A stretch of DNA of 64,000 nucleotides from Pseudomonas siliginis (GCF_019145195.1 NZ_JAHSTW010000010.1:62001-126000); one strand, 5' to 3'. Positions 1 to 9,507 are shown, counted from the stretch's first letter. Translations and numbers: made by a program. The notes: a model not told the origin generated them from the letters alone.

Positions 1-1429
1 GATCGAAATGGTAGTCCAGCGAAGCATAGCCGCGGCTGGTGGATTTGAGACGGTCGAAGAAGTCCAGGACCACTTCGTTCATTGGCAGGTCGTAGGTGAC
101 TTGCACCTGATTGCCGAGGAACAGCATGTCGACCTGAACGCCGCGTTTCTCGATGCACAGGGTGATGACGTTGCCCAAATGTTCCTGCGGCACGAGGATA
201 TTGGCGCGCACGATTGGCTCGCGCATGTCCTCGATCGCCGACACGTCCGGAAGCTTCGACGGGTTGTCGACGTAAATCGTTTCACCGGTTTTCAGCACCA
301 GCTCGAAAATTACGGTCGGCGCGGTGGTGATCAGGTCCAGGTCGTATTCGCGCTCGAGGCGCTCCTGGATGATTTCCATGTGCAGCATGCCGAGGAAGCC
401 GCAACGGAAGCCGAAGCCCAGGGCGTCGGAGCTTTCCGGGGTGTACTGCAGCGACGAGTCGTTCAGGGTCAGCTTCTGCAGCGCTTCGCGGAAATCCTCG
501 AAGTCGTCGGAACTGACCGGGAACAGACCGGCGTAAACCTGTGGCTGAATGCGTTTGAAGCCCGGCAGCACCGGAACGTCCGGCGTGGAGCTCAGGGTCA
601 GGGTGTCACCGACCGGCGCACCGTGAATGTCCTTGATGCTGGCGATGATGAAGCCCACTTCGCCGGCCTTCAGATCAACGGTGGCGGTGTGTTTCGGGTT
701 GAACACGCCGACGCTGTCGACCAGGTGCACCTTGCCGGTGGACTTGACCAGAATCTTGTCGCCCTTCTTCACACGGCCGTGGCGCACACGTACCAGGGAA
801 ACAACGCCCAGGTAGTTGTCGAACCAGGAGTCGATGATCAACGCTTGCAGCGGATCTTCGATGTTGCCGGTCGGCGCAGGAATGGTGTGCACCAGACGCT
901 CGAGCACTTCGTCGACACCCAGGCCGGTCTTGGCGCTGCAGGTGACGGCGTCGGTGGCGTCGATGCCGATGATCTTCTCGATCTCGTCCTTGACGCGATC
1001 CGGCTCGGCCTGTGGCAGGTCGATCTTGTTCAGGACCGGCATGACCTCCAGGCCCTGCTCGATGGCGGTGTAGCAGTTGGCCACGGACTGGGCTTCTACG
1101 CCCTGCCCCGCATCGACCACCAGCAAGGCGCCTTCGCACGCCGCCAGGGAACGGCTGACTTCATAGGTGAAGTCGACGTGGCCCGGGGTGTCAATGAAGT
1201 TCAGCTGATAGGTGATGCCGTCTTTGGCTTTGTAATAGAGGGTAACGCTGTGGGCCTTGATGGTGATCCCGCGTTCACGCTCAAGATCCATGGAATCCAG
1301 TACCTGGGCTTCCATTTCACGCTCGGCCAGGCCGCCGCACATCTGGATGAAACGGTCAGCCAGCGTCGACTTGCCATGGTCAATGTGGGCGATGATGGAG
1401 AAATTGCGGATATGACTCAAATCACTCAC
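1..1429 (-). CDS. lepA: Elongation factor 4 (LepA), 3' end beyond window
   Basis: Ribosome-associated translational GTPase that back-translocates stalled ribosomes. About 476 of the usual ~600 residues are visible, so the C-terminal ~120 residues lie outside the window. Seen: G1 motif AHIDHGKS at residues 14-21, the RGITIKA switch, DTPGH and NKIDLP, then the EF-G-like domains running to DYHFD at the window edge. The start is GTG at 1427-1429, giving (M)SDLSHIRNFSIIAHIDHG, the family's usual N-terminus. In most pseudomonads lepA follows mucD, but here the next gene upstream on the same strand is lptG, separated by a terminator. Identity is certain from sequence. Confidence 0.97.
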   Translation of the reverse strand, partial: MSDLSHIRNFSIIAHIDHGKSTLADRFIQMCGGLAEREMEAQVLDSMDLERERGITIKAHSVTLYYKAKDGITYQLNFIDTPGHVDFTYEVSRSLAACEGALLVVDAGQGVEAQSVANCYTAIEQGLEVMPVLNKIDLPQAEPDRVKDEIEKIIGIDATDAVTCSAKTGLGVDEVLERLVHTIPAPTGNIEDPLQALIIDSWFDNYLGVVSLVRVRHGRVKKGDKILVKSTGKVHLVDSVGVFNPKHTATVDLKAGEVGFIIASIKDIHGAPVGDTLTLSSTPDVPVLPGFKRIQPQVYAGLFPVSSDDFEDFREALQKLTLNDSSLQYTPESSDALGFGFRCGFLGMLHMEIIQERLEREYDLDLITTAPTVIFELVLKTGETIYVDNPSKLPDVSAIEDMREPIVRANILVPQEHLGNVITLCIEKRGVQVDMLFLGNQVQVTYDLPMNEVVLDFFDRLKSTSRGYASLDYHFD

Positions 1430-1537
1430 GGATCAACACTCAAAAAGGCTGCAGGCTTGGCCCGCCGAAAAATAGCCGGGAATTGTACCTGATACACGGC
1501 GCAAGCGTCACGTTCGCCTGTCACCCGGATCGCATGC

Positions 1538-1571
1538 AAAAACACCCCGGTCTGGCGACCGAGGCGTTTTC
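1538..1571 (-). terminator. Rho-independent terminator after lptG
   Basis: Read on the minus strand, an AAAACGCC-t-CGGTC arm pairs with GACCG-g-GG-t-GTTTTT around a short GCCA loop and ends in a T run. It lies between lptG and the lepA start, so lptFG transcription probably ends here and lepA has its own promoter. Confidence 0.65.
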
Positions 1572-1602
1572 AGGGTTCAAGCGCTGAATGAAAGCTTGTT
1601 CA

Positions 1603-2664
1603 TCAGCCCGCGCGTCTGAGCAGCCAGACGCCTGCCAGCGCACACACGCCGGCCGGCACCAGCACCGCAAACAGCGGCGAGAAACCGAACACCAGACTCG
1701 ATGGCCCCAGCAGATCCTGGACGATGCGGAAGGTGAAGCCCACCAGCACACCGGTGAAGACCCGCTGACCAAGGGTCACCGAACGCAGCGGGCCAAAGAT
1801 GAACGAGATCGCCATCAGCACCAGCGCGGCGGTCACCAGCGGCTGCAACACCTTGACCCAAAATGCCAGCCAGTAACGGCCGTTGCTCAGGCCTTGCTCG
1901 GCCAAATAGTGGATGTAGCCCCACAGACCGCTGATCGACAGCGATTCCGGCGCCATGACCACGGTGCTGAGCAGCTGCGGGCTCAACGCCACATCCCACT
2001 CCTCGCTCGGGGCATTGACGACCTCGGTGCTGCGCTCATGGAACAGCGTGGTGGCAACGTCGGTGAGCTGCCACTTGCTGCCGTCGAACTCGGCCTTTTT
2101 GGCGAAGCTGGAGCTGAGCAGATGGCGCTCCTTGTCGAAGTGATAACGCGTCACGCCGTACAACAGACCGTTCGGTTGAACCGCGTTGATGTGGATGAAT
2201 TCTTCACCCTGACGGTGCCACATACCGTGCTTGGCGCTTTGCGCATCGCCGCTGCCCTGGGCCAGCGAGCGATTGGCCTGGGCCATGCTTTCGGTGGCCG
2301 GGGCGACGTATTCGCCAATCAGCACGCCGGCGAGCATCAGCACCAGCATCGGCTTCATGACGGCCCAGACGATACGGCCGATCGATACGCCAGCAGCGCG
2401 CATGACCGTCAGCTCACTGCTGCTGGCCAGACTGCCGAGACCGATCAGGCAGCCGATCAATGCCGCCATCGGCAGCATTTCATAGAGCCGGCGCGGTGCG
2501 GTCAGCAAGACAAAGCTCAGAACATCGACCAGGGTGTAGGTATCGCTGACGTCGCCCATTTCATCGATGAAGGCAAACAGCGTCGCCAGGCCGAGGATGA
2601 TCGCCAGCACGGCGATGATCGCCATGAATACGCTGCTGCCGATGTAGCGGTCGAGTTTAACCAC
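1603..2664 (-). CDS. lptG: LPS export ABC transporter permease LptG
   Basis: Inner-membrane permease of the LptB2FG complex, which extracts lipopolysaccharide from the inner membrane and passes it to LptC/LptA. The 353-residue protein starts MVKLDRYIGSSVFMAIIAVL, has three N-terminal membrane helices, a periplasmic beta-jellyroll region (about residues 130-260) and three C-terminal helices, the usual YjgP/YjgQ layout and length. It overlaps the end of lptF by 8 bp, so the two are co-transcribed and probably translationally coupled. Of the two permeases, this downstream one with the MVKLDRYIG start corresponds to LptG. Confidence 0.93.
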   Translation of the reverse strand: MVKLDRYIGSSVFMAIIAVLAIILGLATLFAFIDEMGDVSDTYTLVDVLSFVLLTAPRRLYEMLPMAALIGCLIGLGSLASSSELTVMRAAGVSIGRIVWAVMKPMLVLMLAGVLIGEYVAPATESMAQANRSLAQGSGDAQSAKHGMWHRQGEEFIHINAVQPNGLLYGVTRYHFDKERHLLSSSFAKKAEFDGSKWQLTDVATTLFHERSTEVVNAPSEEWDVALSPQLLSTVVMAPESLSISGLWGYIHYLAEQGLSNGRYWLAFWVKVLQPLVTAALVLMAISFIFGPLRSVTLGQRVFTGVLVGFTFRIVQDLLGPSSLVFGFSPLFAVLVPAGVCALAGVWLLRRAG

Positions 2665-3787
2665 GGGCCACCTCCAGCGCGGCGCTGCGACGGCTGGCCA
2701 GCTTCAGGCGCAGCGGCTCCCAATAAAGCAGGCCGAGGCCGATCACCAGGAAGATCGCGTGCACCCACCACAGGCCGAGGGCCGGCGGGATCTTGCCTTT
2801 TTCAAGGGCGCCGCGAGCGGCAATCAGGATGGTCAGGTAAGCCATATAAAGAAGAATCGCCGGCAGCAGCTTGAGAAAACGCCCCTGACGCGGATTCACC
2901 CGCGACAGCGGCACCGCCATCAGGGTCACGATGAACACCAGCAACGGCAGCGACATACGCCATTGCAGTTCGGTTTTCGAACGGATGTCGTCGCTGCCCC
3001 ACAGGGACGACGTCGGCATCGCGTCACGGTCGGTGACTTCTTCGCTGACGTCCGGCTTGGGCAGCAGCACGCCGTAGGTTTCGTAATGAATGGCGCGGTA
3101 ATCGGCCTGCCCGGGGCTGCCGTCATAGCGGTAACCGTTATCGAGGATCAGGTAGCGATTGCCATCGGGGCGGATTTCCTGACGGCCCGACTCGGCCACC
3201 AGCACGGAAATCCCGCGGTCCTTTTTATCGGCGCCGAGGTTCTTCTGCGAGATGAACACACTGCCGAGATTGACGCGGTCGTCGCTCAGGGTTTCGGTGT
3301 AAGTCACCCGAGTACCGTCACGCAAGGCCTGGAAGCGTCCCGGTTCGAGGGTATCGAACTCGGTCAGCGCGTCCTGCTTGTTCAGCAGCAGCTGAAACTG
3401 GTTGGCGCCCTGCGGAGCCAGGCCGAGGCTCAGCCACGCCACCACCAGTGCCACCAGCGTTGCCGGAAACAGGGTCATGCGAAACAGCTTTTGCTGGCTC
3501 ATGCCGGTGGCCGAGAGCACGGTCATTTCGCTTTCGAGGTACAGGCGACCGTAGGCCAGCAGGATCCCGAGGAACAGGCCCAGCGGCAGAATCAGTTGCA
3601 GGAAACCCGGCAGACGAAAGCCCATGATCAGGAACAGCGAGCCCGGATCGAGCTGACCGGCCGCAGCCTGCGCCAGGTATTTGATGAAGCGACCGCTCAT
3701 GATGATGACCAGCAGCACGGCACTTACGGCGCTGAGGGTCAACAGGACTTCGCGGGACAGATAACGGAAGACGATCAAACCAGACAC
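2657..3787 (-). CDS. lptF: LPS export ABC transporter permease LptF
   Basis: Partner permease of LptG in the LPS exporter. The 376-residue protein begins at a GTG codon (MSGLIVFRYLSREVLLTLSA), with N-terminal membrane helices including VLLVIIMSGRFIKYL, a periplasmic domain rich in beta strands from about residue 120 to 260, and three C-terminal helices. Divergent from pepA across about 290 bp, the same arrangement as in other gammaproteobacteria, which supports the assignment. No internal stops or unusual composition. Confidence 0.93.
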   Translation of the reverse strand: MSGLIVFRYLSREVLLTLSAVSAVLLVIIMSGRFIKYLAQAAAGQLDPGSLFLIMGFRLPGFLQLILPLGLFLGILLAYGRLYLESEMTVLSATGMSQQKLFRMTLFPATLVALVVAWLSLGLAPQGANQFQLLLNKQDALTEFDTLEPGRFQALRDGTRVTYTETLSDDRVNLGSVFISQKNLGADKKDRGISVLVAESGRQEIRPDGNRYLILDNGYRYDGSPGQADYRAIHYETYGVLLPKPDVSEEVTDRDAMPTSSLWGSDDIRSKTELQWRMSLPLLVFIVTLMAVPLSRVNPRQGRFLKLLPAILLYMAYLTILIAARGALEKGKIPPALGLWWVHAIFLVIGLGLLYWEPLRLKLASRRSAALEVARG

Positions 3788-4074
3788 TCCAGGGTTGTCA
3801 GGCTAAGGCGGCCAAACAAGCAAACACATCGACCGGCCCGCCATGCAGAGCGGTCGAAAAAAGATGCGGCATTATCCTGTGATTGGGTGCGCCTGTCACT
3901 GCGCACACTCATCCATCGCTGTAATCCTTTGCTGAGGGTTGTCAGGCGCGGGGAGCGAGGTTCAAACTGCGGCCCTTGTCGCAGGCTTTGGCCTGCGCCT
4001 CTTCTATCTATAAGCAGGCGACTGCGGACAGCGTCGAACGCCTGCGTGTTGACCATTCATTCAGGGATCCGGAC
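3788..4074. promoter_or_regulatory. Divergent lptF/pepA promoter region
   Basis: A 287-bp gap between two divergent essential genes that must hold both promoters. I cannot fix -35/-10 boxes with confidence. A small inverted repeat (CGCAGGC-tttg-GCCTGCG, about 3980-3998) lies in the pepA leader. Confidence 0.4.
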
Positions 4075-5565
4075 ATGGAACTGGTTGTAAAAAGCGTTAG
4101 CCCAGAAACGTTAAAAACCGCCACCCTGGTGGTTGCCGTCGGCGAAGGCCGCAAACTCGGTGTCGCCGCCAGACTGGTTGACGAGTCGAGCGGTGGCGCG
4201 ATCAGCGCCGTGCTCAAGCGTGGCGACCTGGCCGGCAAGGTCGGTCAGAGCCTGCTGCTGCACAGCCTGCCGAACCTGAAAGCCGAGCGCGTGTTGCTGG
4301 TCGGCGTGGGCAAGGACGAAGAACTGGGCGACCGTCCGTTCCGCAAAATCGTTGCCGGCATCCTCAACACCCTCAAAGGCCTGGGCGGCGGTGATGCCGT
4401 GCTGGCGCTGGATGAAGTCATCGTCAAAGGTCGCGACAGCTACGGCAAGACTCGCCTGCTGGCAGAAACCCTGGTCGACGGCGGCTACACCTTCGACCAG
4501 TTCAAGAGCCAGAAAGCCGAACCGCGCGCCCTGAAGAAAATCACTCTGCTGACCATCAAGGCTGCGCAAGCCGAAGTGCAGCGCGCCGTGAATCACGCCA
4601 CCGCGATTGCCAATGGCATGGCCTTCACCCGCGATCTGGGCAACCTGCCACCGAACATCTGCCACCCGACCTTCATGGGCGAACAGGCCAAGAACCTGGG
4701 CAAAGAGTTCAAGGATCTGAAAGTCGAAGTACTCGACGAGAAGAAGATCAAATCCCTCGGCATGGGCTCGTTCTACGCCGTGGGCCAGGGCAGCGCCCAG
4801 CCGCCGCGCCTGATCGTCATGCAATACAACGGCGGCAAGAAATCCGAGAAGCCATACGCGCTGGTCGGCAAGGGCATCACCTTCGACACCGGCGGCATCA
4901 GCCTGAAGCCGGGCGCCGGCATGGACGAGATGAAATACGACATGGGCGGCGCTGCCTCCGTGTTCGGGACCTTGCGCGCAGTGCTTGAGCTGAAACTGCC
5001 GATCAATCTGGTGTGCATCCTCGCCTGCGCCGAAAACATGCCGAGCGGCAATGCTTCGCGGCCGGGCGATATCGTCACCACCATGAGCGGCCAGACCGTG
5101 GAAATCCTCAACACCGACGCTGAAGGCCGTCTGGTGCTGTGCGATGCACTGACCTACGCCGAGCGCTTCAAGCCACAAGCGGTGATCGACATCGCCACCC
5201 TGACCGGTGCTTGCGTAGTTGCCTTGGGCGCACACACGTCCGGCCTGCTGGGCAACAACGACGAACTGATCGACCAGTTGCTCAGCGCCGGCAAGGCTGC
5301 CGATGACCGCGCCTGGCAACTGCCGCTGTTCGATGAGTATCAAGAGCAGCTGGACAGCCCGTTCGCCGACATCGCCAACATTGGCGGGCCGAAGGCCGGC
5401 ACCATCACTGCCGCCTGCTTCCTGTCGCGCTTCACCAAGAACCTCAACTGGGCGCACCTGGACATCGCCGGCACGGCATGGACCAGCGGCGGCAAGGACA
5501 AGGGCGCCACTGGCCGTCCGGTTCCGCTGCTGACCCAGTACCTGCTCGATCGCGCCAAAGCCTGA
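4075..5565 (+). CDS. pepA: Leucyl aminopeptidase (cytosol aminopeptidase A)
   Basis: M17-family di-metal aminopeptidase that removes N-terminal residues from peptides in the cytoplasm. In P. aeruginosa its homologue PhpA is also reported to influence algD transcription, which is notable given the alginate operon in this window. The 496-residue protein starts MELVVKSVSPETLKTATLVV, chosen over an upstream in-frame codon because it matches the family N-terminus. The signature NTDAEGRL is at residues 346-353, preceded by the metal-binding VGKGITFDTGG and DMGGAAS segments. Standard length. holC follows 60 bp downstream on the same strand. Confidence 0.96.
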   Translation: MELVVKSVSPETLKTATLVVAVGEGRKLGVAARLVDESSGGAISAVLKRGDLAGKVGQSLLLHSLPNLKAERVLLVGVGKDEELGDRPFRKIVAGILNTLKGLGGGDAVLALDEVIVKGRDSYGKTRLLAETLVDGGYTFDQFKSQKAEPRALKKITLLTIKAAQAEVQRAVNHATAIANGMAFTRDLGNLPPNICHPTFMGEQAKNLGKEFKDLKVEVLDEKKIKSLGMGSFYAVGQGSAQPPRLIVMQYNGGKKSEKPYALVGKGITFDTGGISLKPGAGMDEMKYDMGGAASVFGTLRAVLELKLPINLVCILACAENMPSGNASRPGDIVTTMSGQTVEILNTDAEGRLVLCDALTYAERFKPQAVIDIATLTGACVVALGAHTSGLLGNNDELIDQLLSAGKAADDRAWQLPLFDEYQEQLDSPFADIANIGGPKAGTITAACFLSRFTKNLNWAHLDIAGTAWTSGGKDKGATGRPVPLLTQYLLDRAKA

Positions 5566-5580
5566 CACCGCTGATGGGCG

Positions 5581-5606
5581 GCGGCGTCACTTTCGGGTGA
5601 CGCCGC
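5581..5606 (+). other. Hairpin in the pepA-holC gap
   Basis: Perfect 10-bp stem GCGGCGTCAC / GTGACGCCGC around TTTCGG. There is no T run after it, so it is more likely an mRNA-stabilising or attenuating hairpin than an intrinsic terminator. Confidence 0.5.
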
Positions 5607-5625
5607 TTGCCGCTCTGGAACCGCA

Positions 5626-6054
5626 ATGACCAAAGTCGACTTCTATATCCTGCCCAGCGCCGATCCTTCAGCGCGTCTGGATTTCGCCTGCAAGCTCACC
5701 GAGAAAGCCTGGCGCATGGGCCATCGCATCTACCTGCATTGCAGCGATGCGGCCCAACGTGACGATCTCGATGCGCGGCTGTGGGCATTCAAGGGCGAAA
5801 GTTTCGTGCCTCACGGCCCTGCCGACAGTGAGCCCGACGGTTTGATCGTGCTGGGACACGGGGCAGACTGCGGTGAGCACCAGGATCTGCTGGTCAATCT
5901 CGATCTGAAAGTCCCGGCCTTCGCCAGCAAATTCGCCCGCGTGGCGGAAGTGGTGGTGGAAGATCCGACCATCCGCGCAGCGGCGCGGGAGAGTTTCCGT
6001 TTCTACCGCGAACAGGGCTATTCTCTGCAAGACCACCGTTTACAGCGACTCTGA
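5626..6054 (+). CDS. holC: DNA polymerase III chi subunit
   Basis: Clamp-loader accessory subunit that links the replisome to single-stranded-DNA-binding protein. The 142-residue protein begins MTKVDFYILPSADPSARLDF and contains the typical KAWRMGHRIYLHCSD and DARLWAFKGESFVPHG segments of the chi fold. It lies between pepA and valS, the conserved pepA-holC-valS order of gammaproteobacteria. Start ATG follows a short spacer after the hairpin. Normal length, no anomalies. Confidence 0.94.
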   Translation: MTKVDFYILPSADPSARLDFACKLTEKAWRMGHRIYLHCSDAAQRDDLDARLWAFKGESFVPHGPADSEPDGLIVLGHGADCGEHQDLLVNLDLKVPAFASKFARVAEVVVEDPTIRAAARESFRFYREQGYSLQDHRLQRL

Positions 6055-6062
6055 GCATTCCA

Positions 6063-6461
6063 ATGGACACTCCGAAACCGCAACAGAAATCCGCACACCT
6101 GCTGGACGATCTCGAATCGATCCGCCAGTTGCTCGGCGATGACAACCTGCAACCGCCGCTGTTGACCGATACGGTCGATGAGAGCGAACAGGAACAGATT
6201 CCAATGCTGTTCGACTCCGTCGGCAACCAGCCGGCGGCCGTCGAGCCGCCACCAGAGCCGCCGGCTGCACCGGCTGCCGCACAGGTTGATAAAGGCCCGG
6301 ACGCCTTGCTGCACCTGGATAGCGAGCTGCGCGCCGCCGCGCAATTGATCATGCAAGACGTGATCGACGACTTCGCCCCGCACATCGAAACCGAAATCAA
6401 ACGTCGCCTCGATGCGCGGATGGAGCGGCTGCTCGCCGCAGCTGCAAGCGGCAAGCTTTAA
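6063..6461 (+). CDS. Conserved hypothetical protein between holC and valS
   Basis: 132 residues, not assignable to an enzyme family. The N-terminal half is acidic with a Pro/Ala-rich linker (around residues 55-80). The C-terminal half (about 85-132) is predicted helical, with QLIMQDVIDDFAPHIETEIK. It starts 9 bp after holC and is surely in the same transcript, so a role alongside the chi subunit is possible but unproven. Pseudomonads commonly carry such a gene at this site. Oddity: its last seven residues (AAASGKL) are encoded by the left arm of a repeat of the AAGCTGCAAG family. Confidence 0.7.
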   Translation: MDTPKPQQKSAHLLDDLESIRQLLGDDNLQPPLLTDTVDESEQEQIPMLFDSVGNQPAAVEPPPEPPAAPAAAQVDKGPDALLHLDSELRAAAQLIMQDVIDDFAPHIETEIKRRLDARMERLLAAAASGKL

Positions 6462-6515
6462 GGTGCAAGCCAAAGCCAAAGCAAATCCGCCGCGCTCCTC
6501 TTGAAGCTTGCAGCT
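6440..6515. repeat. AAGCTGCAAG-family inverted repeat
   Basis: AGCTGCAAGC (6440-6449) pairs with GCTTGCAGCT (6506-6515), with further GCTTGTGGC-like copies alongside. The same family occurs in the algD-alg8 and algF-algA gaps. The left arm overlaps the 3' end of the preceding gene. Confidence 0.65.
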
Positions 6516-6589
6516 TGTGGCTTGTGGCTGCCCCCACGGCTATACTTCCCGGCTTTTCCTGAATAAATGCCAATAGGGTCCCGCCGCGC

Positions 6590-9436
6590 ATGGATAAGAC
6601 CTACCAGCCGCACGCCATTGAAACTTCCTGGTACAAGACCTGGGAGTCCGAGAACTACTTCGCCCCGCAAGGCGCGGGCGAGTCCTACACCATCATGATC
6701 CCGCCGCCGAACGTCACCGGCAGCCTGCACATGGGTCACGGCTTCAACAACGCGATCATGGACGCGTTGATCCGTTTCCGCCGCATGCAGGGTCGCGACA
6801 CCCTGTGGCAGCCGGGTACCGACCACGCCGGTATCGCCACGCAGATGCTGGTGGAGCGCCAACTCGAAGCCCAGGGCCAGAATCGTCACGATCTGGGCCG
6901 GGAAAAATTCCTCGAAAAAGTCTGGGAATGGAAAGATCAGTCTGGCGGCAACATCAGCCGGCAGATCCGTCGCCTCGGCTCGTCCGTCGACTGGAGCCGC
7001 GAGCGCTTCACCATGGACGACGGCCTCTCGGAAGCGGTCAAGGAAGCCTTCGTGCGCCTGCATGAAGACGGCCTGATCTACCGCGGCAAGCGTCTGGTCA
7101 ACTGGGACACCAAACTGCACACGGCGATTTCCGACCTCGAAGTGGAAAACCACGAAGAGAAAGGTTTCCTGTGGAACCTGAAATACCCATTGGCCGACGG
7201 TGTAAAAACCGCCGAGGGCGATGACTTCCTGATCGTCGCCACCACTCGTCCGGAAACCATGCTCGGCGACTCCGCCGTCGCGGTTAACCCGAACGACGAG
7301 CGCTACAAAGCGCTGATCGGCAAATTCGTCGAGCTGCCACTGGTTGGCCGGCGCATCCCGATCATCGCCGACGATTATTGCGACCCTGAATTCGGCACCG
7401 GCTGCGTGAAAATCACCCCGGCCCACGATTTCAACGACTACGAAGTCGGCAAGCGCCACAACCTGCCGCTGCTGAACATCTTCGACAAGAACGCCAACGT
7501 GCTGCCTGCCGCGCAGGTGTTCAACCTTGACGGCACGCTGAACGAGAGCATCGACGGCAAGATTCCGGCCGAGTTCGCCGGCCTTGAGCGTTTCGAAGCG
7601 CGCAAGCAGATCGTCGCCGCGTTCGACGCCGCCGGCCTGCTGGTGAGTGTCAACGATCACAACCTGAAAACGCCGAAAGGCGATCGCTCCGGCACGGTCA
7701 TCGAGCCGTGGCTGACCGACCAGTGGTACGTATCGACCAAGCCTCTGGCCGAGCCGGCGATTGCTGCCGTTGAAGACGGTCGCATCCAGTTCGTGCCCAA
7801 GCAGTACGAAAACATGTACTTCTCGTGGATGCGCGACATCCAGGACTGGTGCATCAGCCGTCAGCTGTGGTGGGGCCACCGGATTCCGGCCTGGTACGAC
7901 GAGTCAGGCAAAGTCTACGTCGGTCGCGACGAAGCCGAAGTGCGTGCCAAGCACAACCTCGGCCCGGACGTTGCGCTGCAACAGGACAACGACGTACTCG
8001 ACACCTGGTTCAGTTCCGGCCTGTGGACCTTCTCGACCCTGGGCTGGCCTGAGCAGACCGAGTTCCTGAAGAAATTCCACTCCACCGACGTGCTGGTCAC
8101 CGGTTTCGACATCATTTTCTTCTGGGTTGCCCGGATGATCATGATGACCATGCACCTGATGAAGAACGAAGACGGCACGCCGCAAGTTCCGTTCAAGACT
8201 GTGTACGTACACGGCCTGGTACGCGACGGCCAGGGCCAGAAGATGTCCAAGTCCAAGGGCAACGTCCTTGACCCGCTGGACATCATCGACGGCATCGATT
8301 TGGAAACCCTGGTGCAGAAGCGCACCTCGGGCCTGATGCAACCGAAACTGGCGAAGAAGATCGAGAAAGCCACCCGCGAAGAGTTCGCCAATGGCATCGA
8401 AAGCTACGGCACCGACGCCCTGCGCTTCACGTTCTGCTCGCTGGCCTCGACCGGTCGCGACATCAAGTTCGACATGGGTCGCGTCGAAGGCTATCGCAAC
8501 TTCTGCAACAAGATCTGGAACGCCGCGCGTTACGTTCTGGACAAGGGCGAAGACTGCGGCCAGAACGGCGAAGCCTACGAGCTGTCGCTGGCAGATCGCT
8601 GGATCATCTCGCAGCTGCAACGCACCGAAGCCGAAGTGACCCGCCAACTGGATCAGTTCCGTTTCGACCTCGCCGCGCAAGCGCTGTACGAGTTCATCTG
8701 GAACCAATACTGCGACTGGTATCTGGAGCTGTCCAAGCCTGTGCTGTGGGACGAGAACGCGCCGGTCGAACGTCAGCGCGGCACTCGCCGTACGCTGGTG
8801 CGCGTGCTGGAAGTGGCGCTGCGTCTGGCGCATCCGTTCATGCCGTTTATCACTGAAGAAATCTGGCAGCGTATCGCGCCGCTGGCCGGTATTCAGGGCA
8901 AAACGATCATGCTGCAGCCTTGGCCGGTGGCCAACGAGGAGCGCATCGATCCGGCGGCGGAAAACGACATCGAATGGCTCAAGGAACTGATGCTCGGCAC
9001 GCGCAACATTCGTGGCGAGATGAACATCGGCCCGGGCAAGCCACTGCCGATCTTCCTGAAGAACGTCAGCGCTGAAGACCAGCGCCGCCTGACCGAGAAC
9101 GAAGCGCTGCTGAAGAAGCTGGCGCGTCTGGAATCGATCACCGTACTCGCCGCTGGCGAAGAAGCACCGCTGTCCGCTACCGCATTGGTGGGCGAGATGG
9201 AAGTGCTGGTGCCAATGGCCGGTCTGATCGACAAGGGCGCCGAACTGGCGCGTCTGGACAAGGAAATCCTGCGTTTGCAGGGCGAAGTCCAGCGGGTTGG
9301 CGGCAAGCTGTCCAACGCAGGTTTCGTCGACAAGGCTCCGGCCGAAGTCATCGAGAAGGAACGCGCCAAACTGGCCGAGGCCGAACAGGCCCTGGGCAAA
9401 CTGGCCGAGCAACATGCGCGGATTGCCAGTCTGTAA
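6590..9436 (+). CDS. valS: Valine--tRNA ligase
   Basis: Class I aminoacyl-tRNA synthetase charging tRNA-Val. The 948-residue protein has the HIGH-type motif HMGH at residues 47-50 (in PPPNVTGSLHMGHG), the CP1 editing domain around residues 190-330, the KMSKS motif at 551-555, an anticodon-binding domain after about 650 and the C-terminal coiled-coil arm (about 885-945, rich in Glu, Lys and Leu). Start MDKTYQPHAIETSWYKTWE matches the family. Last gene of the pepA-holC-valS cluster; a strong terminator follows at once. Confidence 0.97.
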   Translation: MDKTYQPHAIETSWYKTWESENYFAPQGAGESYTIMIPPPNVTGSLHMGHGFNNAIMDALIRFRRMQGRDTLWQPGTDHAGIATQMLVERQLEAQGQNRHDLGREKFLEKVWEWKDQSGGNISRQIRRLGSSVDWSRERFTMDDGLSEAVKEAFVRLHEDGLIYRGKRLVNWDTKLHTAISDLEVENHEEKGFLWNLKYPLADGVKTAEGDDFLIVATTRPETMLGDSAVAVNPNDERYKALIGKFVELPLVGRRIPIIADDYCDPEFGTGCVKITPAHDFNDYEVGKRHNLPLLNIFDKNANVLPAAQVFNLDGTLNESIDGKIPAEFAGLERFEARKQIVAAFDAAGLLVSVNDHNLKTPKGDRSGTVIEPWLTDQWYVSTKPLAEPAIAAVEDGRIQFVPKQYENMYFSWMRDIQDWCISRQLWWGHRIPAWYDESGKVYVGRDEAEVRAKHNLGPDVALQQDNDVLDTWFSSGLWTFSTLGWPEQTEFLKKFHSTDVLVTGFDIIFFWVARMIMMTMHLMKNEDGTPQVPFKTVYVHGLVRDGQGQKMSKSKGNVLDPLDIIDGIDLETLVQKRTSGLMQPKLAKKIEKATREEFANGIESYGTDALRFTFCSLASTGRDIKFDMGRVEGYRNFCNKIWNAARYVLDKGEDCGQNGEAYELSLADRWIISQLQRTEAEVTRQLDQFRFDLAAQALYEFIWNQYCDWYLELSKPVLWDENAPVERQRGTRRTLVRVLEVALRLAHPFMPFITEEIWQRIAPLAGIQGKTIMLQPWPVANEERIDPAAENDIEWLKELMLGTRNIRGEMNIGPGKPLPIFLKNVSAEDQRRLTENEALLKKLARLESITVLAAGEEAPLSATALVGEMEVLVPMAGLIDKGAELARLDKEILRLQGEVQRVGGKLSNAGFVDKAPAEVIEKERAKLAEAEQALGKLAEQHARIASL

Positions 9437-9451
9437 CGGCAAATCGCAGTG

Positions 9452-9484
9452 AAAAAGGGAGGCCCAAGTGGCCTCCTTTTTTTA
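9452..9484 (+). terminator. Rho-independent terminator of valS
   Basis: GGAGGCC-caagt-GGCCTCC stem preceded by an A run and followed by TTTTTTTT, 16 bp after the valS stop. Confidence 0.9.
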
Positions 9485-9507
9485 TTCCTGCAAAACCTTG
9501 AGTCCCC

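Noticed and set aside
8..1492. 494-residue open frame on the plus strand across lepA
   Set aside because: It lies wholly opposite lepA and mirrors its codon periodicity; high-GC third positions keep the antisense frame open. No family resemblance.
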